Made by a program: the position numbers and the translations under genes. Shown piece by piece: positions 1-8,278 of a DNA stretch of 64,000 bases. The notes under the pieces were generated by a model. It ran no database searches, was not told where the DNA came from, and saw only the letters and a list, made by a program, of their open reading frames with translations. Position 1 is the first letter of the stretch; each line of letters opens with the position of its first letter. Origin of the DNA: Allomuricauda sp. (GTDB lineage Bacteria; Bacteroidota; Bacteroidia; Flavobacteriales; Flavobacteriaceae); assembly GCF_028280385.1 (NCBI RefSeq), contig NZ_JANQLX010000014.1:62001-126000 (forward strand). The letters are read 5' to 3'.

Positions 1-294
1 CCAAACAGGACCCTTTTTGATTCGAGCCTCTGGAAAATTGGTGAGTTGAATCGCATTTTGGCCGGAAATATCCGCTTTATAAATTTCCCATACATCTTTA
101 GCGGCATCTTCGGCATAGATAAAACATATGGATTTCCCATCGGGGGAAATTTCTGGTCGGCCCAGATGCCCAGTAAGCTCCACCTGTCGCTCGCCGCAAC
201 CTAGGAACAAATGAATGAACAAGATCAGTACCAGATATTGCGGCCTTGATTTTTTCTTTAAAGAATTCAGGTGGGCTGTTGTAAAAAAGTGCAT
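1..294 (-). CDS. TolB-like (PD40 repeat) lipoprotein, C-terminus cut by window edge
   Basis: The reverse strand is open from an ATG at 294 to base 1 (98 codons, no stop), so only the N-terminus is present. Residues 20-33 form a hydrophobic stretch ending in a lipobox-like LFLGC, which predicts a lipoprotein anchored at Cys33. After it comes RPEISPDGKSICFIY, the typical start of a TolB/WD40-like PD40 beta-propeller repeat (the SPDGK core). Such proteins are periplasmic or surface propellers with unspecified ligands. The DoxX gene lies 60 bases upstream on the same strand and could be co-transcribed. The lipoprotein and propeller calls are reasonable; the ligand and full length cannot be seen. 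Confidence 0.7.
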   Translation of the reverse strand, partial: MHFFTTAHLNSLKKKSRPQYLVLILFIHLFLGCGERQVELTGHLGRPEISPDGKSICFIYAEDAAKDVWEIYKADISGQNAIQLTNFPEARIKKGPVW

Positions 295-354
295 AAATGA
301 TTGTTATACACTAATTTACCCAATTGTATCTATATCACAATACCTAAGGTGGGG

Positions 355-807
355 TCATTGTTTGACCGCAGAAAGATAAACCCAGAGCAGAAAGAACATT
401 TGCAAAGGGATGCGGAACCACAGATAATTTGGACCTGGCCCGTTGGGTTGTCCGGTTTCATAACTGATATGAAGCAGGGCTGTTCTGATATTGATAGGGA
501 GAATCAATACAAAAAATACCAAGATGACCATACCTGCCAAACGATGATAGGAAGGCAATAGCAGTCCTATTGCAAAAACAATTTCCAAAATACCGGATCC
601 CCACACAATACTGTGCTTGGCAGGCCAGGATTCCGGCAACATAGCGGCCATACCCTCCGAATATAGGAAATGCCCCAGGGCGGTAAAGAATAACATAAAG
701 GCCATGGCCAATCGGCCCGCATACCTTAAATCCAGATACTTTCCCATGGATTTTAATACGATACAGCCCAACAAAAAGGATACTAGCAAAACAAGTAAAG
801 GTTTCAT
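355..807 (-). CDS. DoxX-like small membrane protein
   Basis: A 150-residue protein with about four hydrophobic segments. The GHFLY segment and the ILEIVFAIGLLLP helix are typical of the DoxX/DoxD-like family, a group of small inner-membrane proteins often annotated as quinol-oxidase subunits but mostly of unknown role. An in-frame ATG lies upstream at 846, but the start at 807 (MKPLLVLLVSF) begins directly with the first membrane helix and is preferred. It follows the Crp/Fnr gene by 57 bases on the same strand, so the two may be one transcript. A second, shorter DoxX protein is at 30963-31337. Family call is fair, function unknown. Confidence 0.7.
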   Translation of the reverse strand: MKPLLVLLVSFLLGCIVLKSMGKYLDLRYAGRLAMAFMLFFTALGHFLYSEGMAAMLPESWPAKHSIVWGSGILEIVFAIGLLLPSYHRLAGMVILVFFVLILPINIRTALLHISYETGQPNGPGPNYLWFRIPLQMFFLLWVYLSAVKQ

Positions 808-864
808 TCCAAAAATTTTACTGCAAATTTTGGAGCTTTTGCCCAATGGCGCAATGAACCCAGG

Positions 865-1452
865 TTAAGAAATTCGTCTTCGGATTCTGCTCAGGGCTTG
901 CGGCGTGACCCCAATGTAGGAGGCTAGGTATTTTAAGGGTATTTCGCGAATCAGTTCCGGCCGCTCCTCAAATAGTTTTAAATAACGCTCTTCCGCAGTT
1001 TCGTTCAATAAGGAAAGTTCCCGCTTGGATTTCTTTAGAAATAGCTCTTCGCTGGCTTTACGGCCTATAAAATTCCCAATTTCAGTGGTGTTGTATACTT
1101 TTTCCAAATCAGAATGGGAAATCTGCCAAAGAACCGACTTGGTCAAGGTAGCTATGGCATAAGGGGAGGGTTTTTGGGTCAGAAAGGAATCGTATGCGCT
1201 TACAAAACTACCGGCAAATACAAAGCCAAAAGTAAGCTCGTCATCCTCTTTAGGAATATATAACCTAACCGCACCTTCTGAGATAAAGGACAAATGGGAT
1301 TCAACGGAATTTGCCGCGAGCACCAATTGCTTTTTTCCAAAGTCCCGCTGTTTGAGATGCGAGGAAAAGAGCTCCCAATCCTTGTCGGAAATATCAAAAT
1401 GTTGTTTAAAATAGGTATACAGTTCTTCCAAACCCAATATGCTTATGCCCAT
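865..1452 (-). CDS. Crp/Fnr family transcriptional regulator
   Basis: A 195-residue protein with an N-terminal cyclic-nucleotide-binding-like beta roll (about residues 10-130, including LVLAANSVESHLSFISEGAVRLY) and a short C-terminal helix-turn-helix (about 165-195, LKYLASYIGVTPQALSRIRR). It has no cysteine cluster of the Fnr type, so it is unlikely to sense oxygen through an iron-sulfur centre. Flavobacterial Crp-like regulators of this length often sit next to a single small membrane-protein or redox gene that they control; here that would be the DoxX gene just downstream. The SprT-like gene is divergent. Effector and targets cannot be read from the sequence. Confidence 0.85.
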   Translation of the reverse strand: MGISILGLEELYTYFKQHFDISDKDWELFSSHLKQRDFGKKQLVLAANSVESHLSFISEGAVRLYIPKEDDELTFGFVFAGSFVSAYDSFLTQKPSPYAIATLTKSVLWQISHSDLEKVYNTTEIGNFIGRKASEELFLKKSKRELSLLNETAEERYLKLFEERPELIREIPLKYLASYIGVTPQALSRIRRRIS

Positions 1453-1502
1453 TGAAAATTAATAAAATAAAGGTCAATTGGTGCCTCTGAACCAGAATCA
1501 AT

Positions 1503-1510
1503 TATTTTTG
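1503..1510 (+). promoter_or_regulatory. Possible -7 element for the SprT-like gene
   Basis: TATTTTTG matches the Bacteroidota -7 consensus TAnnTTTG exactly. It lies inside the most upstream reading of the SprT-like gene, seven bases before a GTG start at 1517. No good TTG -33 element is seen. Short exact matches occur by chance in AT-rich DNA, so this is only supporting evidence for the downstream start. Confidence 0.3.
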
Positions 1511-1516
1511 TGCACA

Positions 1517-2143
1517 GTGGATGCCACCTTAGAAAAATATCTTCCCGAAAGAGCGATTCAGCCTTGTTTGGAGCTGATCCAACAGCACCAGGTACACTTA
1601 AAAATTGTGGGGCACAGAAACACCCGTCATGGCGATTACCGAAAATTACCCAATGGCACCCACCTGATTACCGTTAATGCTTCCCTCAATAAGTATCGAT
1701 TTTTGATTACGTTGATTCATGAAATAGCACATCTTGTGGCCATTGAAAAATTTGGAAGGCGAATAAAACCACATGGCGCGGAGTGGAAACGGACTTTTCA
1801 GCATTTAATGATTCCCTTTATCAGGCCGGAAATTTTCCCGTCACAGTTGCTCCCATTGATTGCGCACCATTTTAAGAACCCAAAGGCCAGCAGTAGCACC
1901 GATGCACGACTTTCCATTGCACTGAAGGCATTTGACCCCGAGGAACGTAAAAAAAGCTACGTTTTTGAAATACCTTTTGGTAGTACTTTTCGTTTGCACA
2001 ATGGACGTTTGTACAAAAAAGGTAACAAAAGGATAAAGCGCTACGAGTGTGTGGAATTGGCCACGGGTAGGCTATATTTGTTCCAACCTAATGCCGAGGT
2101 GGAAGTGGTGTACATGGCATCGGATGCAGAACCTCCATTCTAA
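1517..2143 (+). CDS. SprT-like zinc metalloprotein
   Basis: The protein carries HEIAH within LITLIHEIAHLVAIEKFG, followed by a second histidine in KPHGAEWK, the SprT/Spartan-type HExxH...H zinc site. Bacterial SprT-like proteins are of unclear physiological role; the eukaryotic relative Spartan cleaves DNA-protein crosslinks. The reading frame is open back to a TTG at 1478, but the family-typical N-terminus (TLEKYLPERA) begins right after the GTG at 1517, and a promoter-like TATTTTTG at 1503-1510 also favours that start, giving about 208 residues. The gene is divergent from the Crp/Fnr gene and 52 bases ahead of manC. Family call is firm, the start is not. Confidence 0.85.
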   Translation: MDATLEKYLPERAIQPCLELIQQHQVHLKIVGHRNTRHGDYRKLPNGTHLITVNASLNKYRFLITLIHEIAHLVAIEKFGRRIKPHGAEWKRTFQHLMIPFIRPEIFPSQLLPLIAHHFKNPKASSSTDARLSIALKAFDPEERKKSYVFEIPFGSTFRLHNGRLYKKGNKRIKRYECVELATGRLYLFQPNAEVEVVYMASDAEPPF

Positions 2144-2195
2144 AAAATCATTTAAAAATAGATTCCCCTTCATTGGGAATGACAATTGATAAACA

Positions 2196-3275
2196 ATGAA
2201 CAAGAATTATTATGCGGTATTGATGGCTGGGGGAGTGGGCTCCCGATTCTGGCCTGTGAGCACCTCGGAATACCCCAAGCAGTTTCACGATATGTTGGGC
2301 GCTGGAAGGACGCTGATCCAAAAGACCTTTGATCGTCTCAGCAGATTTATCCCAACCGAGAACATTCTGATCCTTACCAATGAGCGTTACAATGATCTTG
2401 TGCTGGAACAATTGCCAAAGGTCACCCAGGAGCAAGTAGTTTTGGAGCCGGCCATGCGTAATACGGCCCCTTGTATTCTCTATGCCGCACTTAAAATCCA
2501 AAAAATGAATCCTAATGCCGTAATGATCGTGGCCCCCAGTGATCATTGGATTGAGGATGAACAAGCTTTTGAAGACAACGTAAAAGCCTGTTTTGATAAA
2601 TGTGAAAAGGAAGAAGTGCTTTGCACCCTTGGGATACAGCCAACATATCCCAACACCGGATTTGGCTATATAGAATTTGAAAAAGGAAGTGACGCCAGTT
2701 TAAAAAAGGTGTCACAATTTAGGGAAAAGCCCGATTATGAAACGGCCAAGGAATTTTTGACACAAGGTAACTTTCTCTGGAATGCGGGAATTTTTATGTG
2801 GAGCGTGAATACCATCGTGAATGCCTTTCAGTCATATCAGCCCAAGCAATATGAATTGTTTGAAAGCGGAATTTCGTGTTACAACACCACTGATGAACAG
2901 GCGTTTATTGCTGAAAACTACCCCAAGGCCGATAATATTTCCATTGATTATGCTATCTTGGAGAATTCCCAAGCCATTTTTACCCTACCTGCTACTTTTG
3001 ATTGGAACGATCTAGGAACCTGGGGTGCCCTATATGAAAAGCTGGATAAGGATGAAGCAGAAAATGCGGTGGTCAACAGTAAAACCCTTTTGCAGGATGC
3101 CAAGGGCAACATGATTCGCTCCCCAAAAGATAAAATTGTGGTGGTTGACGGATTGGAGGATTATATCATTGTGGATAAGGAAGAAGTACTGTTGATTTTC
3201 CCCAAGTCCAAACAACAGGACATTAAAAAAGTATTGAACGAGGTCAAGGACAAGTTCGGAGACCAGTATGCTTAA
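2196..3275 (+). CDS. manC: Mannose-1-phosphate guanylyltransferase
   Basis: A 359-residue nucleotidyltransferase that makes GDP-mannose from mannose-1-phosphate and GTP, feeding surface polysaccharide and glycoprotein sugars. Visible motifs: the nucleotide-binding signature GGVGSRFWPVS at residues 13-23, APSDHWI for the metal/substrate site, FREKP, and FLWNAGIFMW. The length fits the short form without the C-terminal phosphomannose isomerase domain. The ATG at 2196 follows the SprT-like gene by 52 bases, and the DUF389 gene begins 2 bases after its stop, so the pair is almost certainly co-transcribed. Confidence 0.92.
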   Translation: MNKNYYAVLMAGGVGSRFWPVSTSEYPKQFHDMLGAGRTLIQKTFDRLSRFIPTENILILTNERYNDLVLEQLPKVTQEQVVLEPAMRNTAPCILYAALKIQKMNPNAVMIVAPSDHWIEDEQAFEDNVKACFDKCEKEEVLCTLGIQPTYPNTGFGYIEFEKGSDASLKKVSQFREKPDYETAKEFLTQGNFLWNAGIFMWSVNTIVNAFQSYQPKQYELFESGISCYNTTDEQAFIAENYPKADNISIDYAILENSQAIFTLPATFDWNDLGTWGALYEKLDKDEAENAVVNSKTLLQDAKGNMIRSPKDKIVVVDGLEDYIIVDKEEVLLIFPKSKQQDIKKVLNEVKDKFGDQYA

Positions 3276-3277
3276 AT

Positions 3278-4732
3278 ATGAGTGAACATTTGTTTGCCAA
3301 TGGGGATGATACCCCGGATAGTGGCCAAGAGGTAAAAAGGGATTTTAAGGGGCTTTTGGGGAGTGTCCGGAAGTTTTTGTCCGATTTATTGGAAATCCGT
3401 TCCAACACCGATGCTGCGGCCACCAAGGAATCTATTATAGAGGACATACCCTTTAAAGGCCATACCTCTTGGATTCTAATCTGTTCCATTTTTATAGCTT
3501 CCATAGGGTTAAACGCAAATTCCACCGCAGTGGTTATCGGAGCCATGTTAATTTCCCCGCTCATGGGTCCCATATTGGGCATGGGACTTTCATTGGCCAT
3601 AAACGATATTGATACCCTGCGCAGATCCCTTAAGAATTTTACCGTGATGGTAGTGCTGAGTGTGATCACGGCCTTTTTATTTTTCTATCTTTTTCCACTC
3701 CGCGACGAATCTTCGGAACTACTGGCCAGGACCAAACCCGATATTAGGGATGTGTTGATTGCCTTTTTTGGGGGCTTGGCCTTGGTAATCGCCCGGGCCA
3801 AAAAAGGTACCATTGCCAGTGTAATATTTGGGGTGGCCATTGCAACTGCGCTCATGCCCCCTCTTTGTACCGTAGGTTTTGGTTTGGCTATTGGCAAACC
3901 TTGGTATGCGGCTGGAGCCATGTATCTGTTTATCATCAACACAATATTTATTGGTCTGGCCACCTTTTTGGTCATCAAATTTTTGCGGTTCCCCATGGTG
4001 CGCTATGCCAATTCGCAAAGACGAAGACTTATTGCCAGGGCGGCATCCTTGACCGGAATTGCGGTAATGATCCCGGCTGGGTTTACATTTTATCAAGTGT
4101 TCCAGGAGTCGTTGTTTAAAAAACAGGCCCAGGAATTTTTAAAGGAGACCATAGAGGTGTACCAGTTTAATGCGGCAGGTAGATATGTGGACAATCTCAC
4201 AAAATTGGAGTATCAAGATGGGGAAAACCCCTCTTTGATCGAGTTGGTATGTATGGGAGACGAACTGATTCCAGAAAATGTGATCAATACCTGGCGGGTG
4301 CAGAAAAATCAATACACCAGATTAAAAGATGCAGAATTTAGGATTTTGCAAGGGGGCAAGGACGATTCCGAGGAAAAGTTCAATTACGTAAGCGAACTTT
4401 ATGAGAAGAACAAGGCCGAGCTCTTGAACAAGGACGAACAAATCCGTTTACTGGAGGAAGAAGTTGCCAGTCTGACCAAAAATGCAGGAAAACAAATTCC
4501 CTTTGAAAGTATCAGTGCCGAGGCCAGAGCCAATTATGCCAATATAGAAGGCCTTGGGTTTTCATACCAACTGCAGACCGATTTCAAAAAATTGGATACC
4601 GTTCCAGTGTTTGAAATCAAATGGAAAGACGGGATTCGGAACAACCAAAAGGAGGCGGATGCCAAAAAAATGTTGGATTGGCTAAAAATTAGACTTCAGG
4701 ATTCAACGCTTATCATCAAAGAGTCTAAGTAA
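3278..4732 (+). CDS. DUF389 (TIGR00341-type) membrane protein
   Basis: A 484-residue protein of unknown function. About residues 60-280 hold several membrane helices, including the conserved stretch around NANSTAVVIGAMLISPLMGP that defines the DUF389 family. The C-terminal third (about 330-420) is hydrophilic and rich in Glu and Lys, with heptad-like spacing suggesting a coiled coil, followed by a small folded tail. It starts 2 bases after manC, so translation is probably coupled, although no functional link to GDP-mannose is known. The family call is strong; the substrate or partner is unknown. Confidence 0.85.
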   Translation: MSEHLFANGDDTPDSGQEVKRDFKGLLGSVRKFLSDLLEIRSNTDAAATKESIIEDIPFKGHTSWILICSIFIASIGLNANSTAVVIGAMLISPLMGPILGMGLSLAINDIDTLRRSLKNFTVMVVLSVITAFLFFYLFPLRDESSELLARTKPDIRDVLIAFFGGLALVIARAKKGTIASVIFGVAIATALMPPLCTVGFGLAIGKPWYAAGAMYLFIINTIFIGLATFLVIKFLRFPMVRYANSQRRRLIARAASLTGIAVMIPAGFTFYQVFQESLFKKQAQEFLKETIEVYQFNAAGRYVDNLTKLEYQDGENPSLIELVCMGDELIPENVINTWRVQKNQYTRLKDAEFRILQGGKDDSEEKFNYVSELYEKNKAELLNKDEQIRLLEEEVASLTKNAGKQIPFESISAEARANYANIEGLGFSYQLQTDFKKLDTVPVFEIKWKDGIRNNQKEADAKKMLDWLKIRLQDSTLIIKESK

Positions 4733-4748
4733 GACTACTTTTAAAATC

Positions 4749-6578
4749 CTACTCTTTAAAGATCATGCCCGAACCGGGAATGTCATCTTTGTTATTCCAT
4801 GCGGGAAACCAAAAATGAGTGGTTGAACCTTCATCTTGGGAGTCGAAATCGTAGTATCCTATCCCAAATCGCAACTCTGACCAGTTCCCATCGCTCATTT
4901 TGTTGATGTATTCCATAGGGAAGGCCACTTCCATAATTGCTCCCGTATCGGTCATTACCACTTCTGCATCAACTTTGGTGGGCAAACGATTTTCTTGATG
5001 CACCGGATGGTCCTTTTTAAAGGTTCTCAAATATGCTATCCAATCCTTTCCCCGGCCCAATCCCTTGTTAAAGGCACTTATGTGCTTTGGCCGGGCATCC
5101 AAACCTATGATCAGGCCATCTTGTTGCCAGTAGGAACCATCCTCAGATACCATAATATCATTGTCCTTGATATCAACCGCCACATAAAAATAATCTTGGT
5201 CATAAGCCGTGGCGAACTTCAGCGAGAGGTCATCTTCCCCATCATAATCAAAGGGAGTCCCTTCCATATCGGTGACAGCATGCCAGCTAGCATCTTTCCA
5301 ATCTTTAAGATTACCGTCCAATTTAACTTTTTTGGCCGCTTTTAGGGGGTATTTGTATAGGGGTTTAAAATTCAGGACAGATGAAAAACTTATATTGGGT
5401 CTTTCCGCAAGTTCATAGGTGATTTCGGTATTGACTTTTATGGCACCAAGTTCCTTTAGCTCCTTTTTGCCCGTGTTTTTAATTTTCAACGGAAAAGTTG
5501 TTACGTCATTGGGCTCGACAGTAAATGAGGTTTTATCGAGTTGATATAGTAAATCATCATGGGCATAGCCTGTTAAGACTACTTCCATTTTGGAATCGGT
5601 ATTATTGGTTGCCCTTACGGTTGCCATCATGTTTTCCGGATTCATTTCATCAGCGTACAGCGGCTCTATTTTTACTGGAAAAGGTTGATTTCTGACCATA
5701 TCCAACAAATCCTCGGTAACCACGTTTTCGTCCCAAATACCGTCCAAAAACAAGTTGGCCAAAATAGGGCCTTCTTCGGTCATGGTGGCCCAAACAACAT
5801 GGTCAAACTCTCCATAGGCCCTACCTCTAAGACCGCTGCCCCCTCCAGTTGTGGCCAAGGCGATGTATTTGCCATTGTTCCGCTCCGTTTTCCAATAGCG
5901 ATGGTAGTGTCCTGCAAAAACGTTGTGGTTTCTGTTTTCAAGCAGTTTCTCAACATCCTTCCAGCGTTTGGTATCTTCCTGTACCCATAAGGGTTGGTGC
6001 AGGAATACCAAGGTCCATTTAACATCTGGGTTGTCCTCTAAGGTTTTTTTAATGTAGCTGTACTGTTTGTCGCCAATGGTGCCGCGACCCGCCCCGCGCA
6101 GGTTATCCTCGGTGTTTAGACAAAGAAAAAGTACATCCTTGTACACAAAATGATAATAGGAGACCCCAAAAAGTTCTTTCCATTTTTGCTCCATGACCTC
6201 ATTGGTAATGTCGTGGTTTCCGGGGACATAAAAGAAGGGGGCATCCAGGTGTTCAATAAAACCTTGGAATTCCTTCCATTCCTTGTTCAATTGAACAGTG
6301 TCCTTGGTATAACCCTCAATCAAATCCCCTACACTCATAACAAATTCTGGTTGGAGCAGGTTCAGCTTTTTGATTCCGGTAGGGAAAACACCTGGGCGAT
6401 GGCCACCAGTTCTATCCGTGACTATGGCAAATTGGAATTTTCCCGGGGATTGGTTCCAATCTATGTGGTTCCAAGGTTTTTGTGCCGTGGGAATGTCAAT
6501 GTATATGGTAGGCTTGTTTTGGGCGGATACCACACTGAGGGTCAGGGTAAAAAGAAGAATAAAAATGAAATTTTTCAC
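4749..6578 (-). CDS. Secreted calcineurin-like metallophosphoesterase with C-terminal CBM9-like domain
   Basis: A 609-residue exported protein with signal peptide MKNFIFILLFTLTLSVVSAQ. The first half has the metallophosphoesterase blocks in order: TDRTGG, SVGDLIEGY, PGNHD, and AGHYHRYW, which together build a two-metal site. About residues 300-400 look like a beta-rich spacer. The last 200 residues (from LKAAKKVKLDGNLKDW) resemble a family 9 carbohydrate-binding or DOMON-like module (DGxxxDW, FATAYDQDYFYVAVDIKD). It probably hydrolyses a phosphoester in the periplasm or outside the cell, perhaps while bound to a glycan; the substrate is unknown. It follows mlaF on the same strand after 78 bases containing a strong inverted repeat. 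Confidence 0.82.
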   Translation of the reverse strand: MKNFIFILLFTLTLSVVSAQNKPTIYIDIPTAQKPWNHIDWNQSPGKFQFAIVTDRTGGHRPGVFPTGIKKLNLLQPEFVMSVGDLIEGYTKDTVQLNKEWKEFQGFIEHLDAPFFYVPGNHDITNEVMEQKWKELFGVSYYHFVYKDVLFLCLNTEDNLRGAGRGTIGDKQYSYIKKTLEDNPDVKWTLVFLHQPLWVQEDTKRWKDVEKLLENRNHNVFAGHYHRYWKTERNNGKYIALATTGGGSGLRGRAYGEFDHVVWATMTEEGPILANLFLDGIWDENVVTEDLLDMVRNQPFPVKIEPLYADEMNPENMMATVRATNNTDSKMEVVLTGYAHDDLLYQLDKTSFTVEPNDVTTFPLKIKNTGKKELKELGAIKVNTEITYELAERPNISFSSVLNFKPLYKYPLKAAKKVKLDGNLKDWKDASWHAVTDMEGTPFDYDGEDDLSLKFATAYDQDYFYVAVDIKDNDIMVSEDGSYWQQDGLIIGLDARPKHISAFNKGLGRGKDWIAYLRTFKKDHPVHQENRLPTKVDAEVVMTDTGAIMEVAFPMEYINKMSDGNWSELRFGIGYYDFDSQDEGSTTHFWFPAWNNKDDIPGSGMIFKE

Positions 6579-6581
6579 GGT

Positions 6582-6611
6582 TGGATTTTTACCAAAGTTC
6601 CTAAAAATCCA
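6582..6611. repeat. 10-bp inverted repeat upstream of the metallophosphoesterase
   Basis: TGGATTTTTA at 6582-6591 is mirrored by TAAAAATCCA at 6602-6611 across a 10-base loop. It lies just ahead of the ATG at 6578 on the minus strand and downstream of mlaF. It could be an mRNA hairpin or an operator. It lacks the GC-rich stem and T-run of a normal terminator. Confidence 0.5.
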
Positions 6612-6656
6612 TCAACTCATAAGCGGGGTAAAATTAAGATTGGGTTAAAAGTTGTG

Positions 6657-7424
6657 TTAATTGCGCTCCTCAATATACATCTGTCTGACTTTTTTGAACA
6701 GTTCGGATGAATAAACAAAGTTGGTGACCGCCTCGTTATCGGTTTTGAAAATTTCCTTGTTGGTACCTTCCCATTCTTTGTAGCCATCTTTTAAAAAGAT
6801 GATTTTTTCCCCAATCTCCATAACGGAATTCATATCGTGAGTATTGATCACGGTGGTAATATTGTACTCCTTGGTAATCTCTTGGATAAGATTATCGATC
6901 AGGATGGCTGTTTTTGGATCCAACCCGGAATTGGGCTCATCACAGAACAGATATTTAGGGTTCATCACTATGGCGCGTGCAATGGCCACCCTTTTTTTCA
7001 TGCCCCCGGATATTTCTGAAGGAAATTTTTTGTGCGCATCAATCAAATTGACCCGTTCCAATACAAAATCAACCCGTTCCTGCATTTCGGCCTTGGACTG
7101 TTTGGTAAACATATCCAAAGGAAACATTACATTGCCTTCCACGGTCATGGAATCAAAAAGGGCGCTCCCTTGAAAAACCATGCCCATTTCCTGTCTCAAA
7201 TCCCTGCGTTCGTTTATGGAAAGTTCGGAATAGTACTTACCGTTGTAACAAATTTGCCCCTGTTCAGGTTCAAAGAGGCCTAAAAGACACTTAAGGAAAA
7301 CGGTTTTGCCAGACCCACTCTGCCCAATAACGAGATTTGTCTTGCCTTGTTCAAAACGGGTAGTGATTCCCTTTAGCACATGGGTGTCACCGAACGATTT
7401 ATGTATGTTTTCCACTTCTATCAT
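6657..7424 (-). CDS. mlaF: MlaF-like ABC transporter ATP-binding protein
   Basis: A 255-residue ATPase of a lipid-transport (Mla/MCE-type) ABC importer or exporter. It has a Walker A GQSGSGKT, the signature SGGMKKRVAIARA, Walker B YLFCDEPNSGLD and H-loop THD. The start is the ATG at 7424 (MIEVENIHKSFG), whose A is also the last base of the mlaE TGA stop, so the two genes are translationally coupled; longer frames upstream are spurious. With MlaE it would move phospholipids between the membranes. The MCE-domain partner (MlaD) is not in this window. Confidence 0.9.
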   Translation of the reverse strand: MIEVENIHKSFGDTHVLKGITTRFEQGKTNLVIGQSGSGKTVFLKCLLGLFEPEQGQICYNGKYYSELSINERRDLRQEMGMVFQGSALFDSMTVEGNVMFPLDMFTKQSKAEMQERVDFVLERVNLIDAHKKFPSEISGGMKKRVAIARAIVMNPKYLFCDEPNSGLDPKTAILIDNLIQEITKEYNITTVINTHDMNSVMEIGEKIIFLKDGYKEWEGTNKEIFKTDNEAVTNFVYSSELFKKVRQMYIEERN

Positions 7425-8161
7425 CAGCCAAGCAACAATTGGGTTAGGATATAGTTCAATATAATGATTACCACACTTGTCCACACAAATGAGGTGGTAC
7501 TGGCCTTACCAACTTCCAAAGCGCCACCTTTCATGTACAATCCATGAAAAGATGGTATAGTGGCGATAATAAAGGCAAACACAATGGTCTTGATAAAGGA
7601 ATAGGTCACATGAAATGGGATAAAGTCCAATTGTAGACCCTTTACAAATTCCCCACTAGGGGCATAACCCCCGAACGCACCGGCAATCCATCCCCCCAAA
7701 ATACCAACATACATGGCAATGGCCACGGCAAAGGGATAGGCCAACATAGCAATGATTTTGGGAAACACCAGATAATTTACGGAATTAATCCCCATAACTT
7801 CCAAGGCGTCTATCTGTTCGGTAACCTTCATGGTGCCAATACTGGAAGTAATGTACGAGCCCACTTTTCCTGCCATAATAATTGAGGTAAAGGTGGGGGC
7901 AAATTCCAATATTACCGATTGCCTCGTTGCAAAACCGATAAGGCTTTTTGGGATCAAGGGGCTATTGAGGTTCAGTGCTGTTTGAATGGTGACCACCCCG
8001 CCAATAAAAAATGATATAAAAATGATAATACCCAGCGATCCAAAGATCAACTCATCGATTTCCTTCAAAATAAGGGATCTCATGATTGGCCACTTGGTTG
8101 GTTTTCTAAATACTTCATAAATCATAATGAAGTACTTTCCAATCGCTTCAAGGTATTTCAT
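7424..8161 (-). CDS. mlaE: MlaE-family ABC transporter permease
   Basis: A 245-residue permease with five or six membrane helices and the MlaE/YrbE signature region (GFATRQSVILEFAPTFTSIIMAGKVGS followed by GTMKVTEQIDALEVMGI). It forms the membrane part of a retrograde lipid-transport complex with the ATPase encoded immediately downstream, sharing one base between stop and start. It is divergent from the alkaline phosphatase gene. No exact TAnnTTTG promoter is seen for it; TATTTTTA about 30 bases upstream is a one-mismatch candidate. Confidence 0.9.
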   Translation of the reverse strand: MKYLEAIGKYFIMIYEVFRKPTKWPIMRSLILKEIDELIFGSLGIIIFISFFIGGVVTIQTALNLNSPLIPKSLIGFATRQSVILEFAPTFTSIIMAGKVGSYITSSIGTMKVTEQIDALEVMGINSVNYLVFPKIIAMLAYPFAVAIAMYVGILGGWIAGAFGGYAPSGEFVKGLQLDFIPFHVTYSFIKTIVFAFIIATIPSFHGLYMKGGALEVGKASTTSFVWTSVVIIILNYILTQLLLG

Positions 8162-8220
8162 GTACTAAGAATAGACTTGCAGGCATAAAAATAAGAATAT
8201 TGCCTTGCATATGACCTTCA

Positions 8221-8238
8221 TTTGGTTTTTAAACCAAA
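8221..8238. repeat. 18-base palindrome in the mlaE/pafA divergent region
   Basis: TTTGGTTTTTAAACCAAA has perfect 8-base arms with a 2-base centre. It overlaps the TTG (-33) element proposed for the alkaline phosphatase promoter and sits between two divergent genes, so it is a plausible regulator-binding site. No regulator can be named. Confidence 0.45.
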
Positions 8239-8254
8239 TTATTGAATAGCTTTG
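8222..8254 (+). promoter_or_regulatory. Promoter of the alkaline phosphatase gene
   Basis: TTG at 8222-8224, a 22-base spacer, then TAGCTTTG at 8247-8254, an exact match to the Bacteroidota TAnnTTTG element. Transcription would begin near 8260, about 18 bases before the chosen ATG at 8279. Confidence 0.55.
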
Positions 8255-8278
8255 TTCCCGCTTACCAAAAATGAATTC

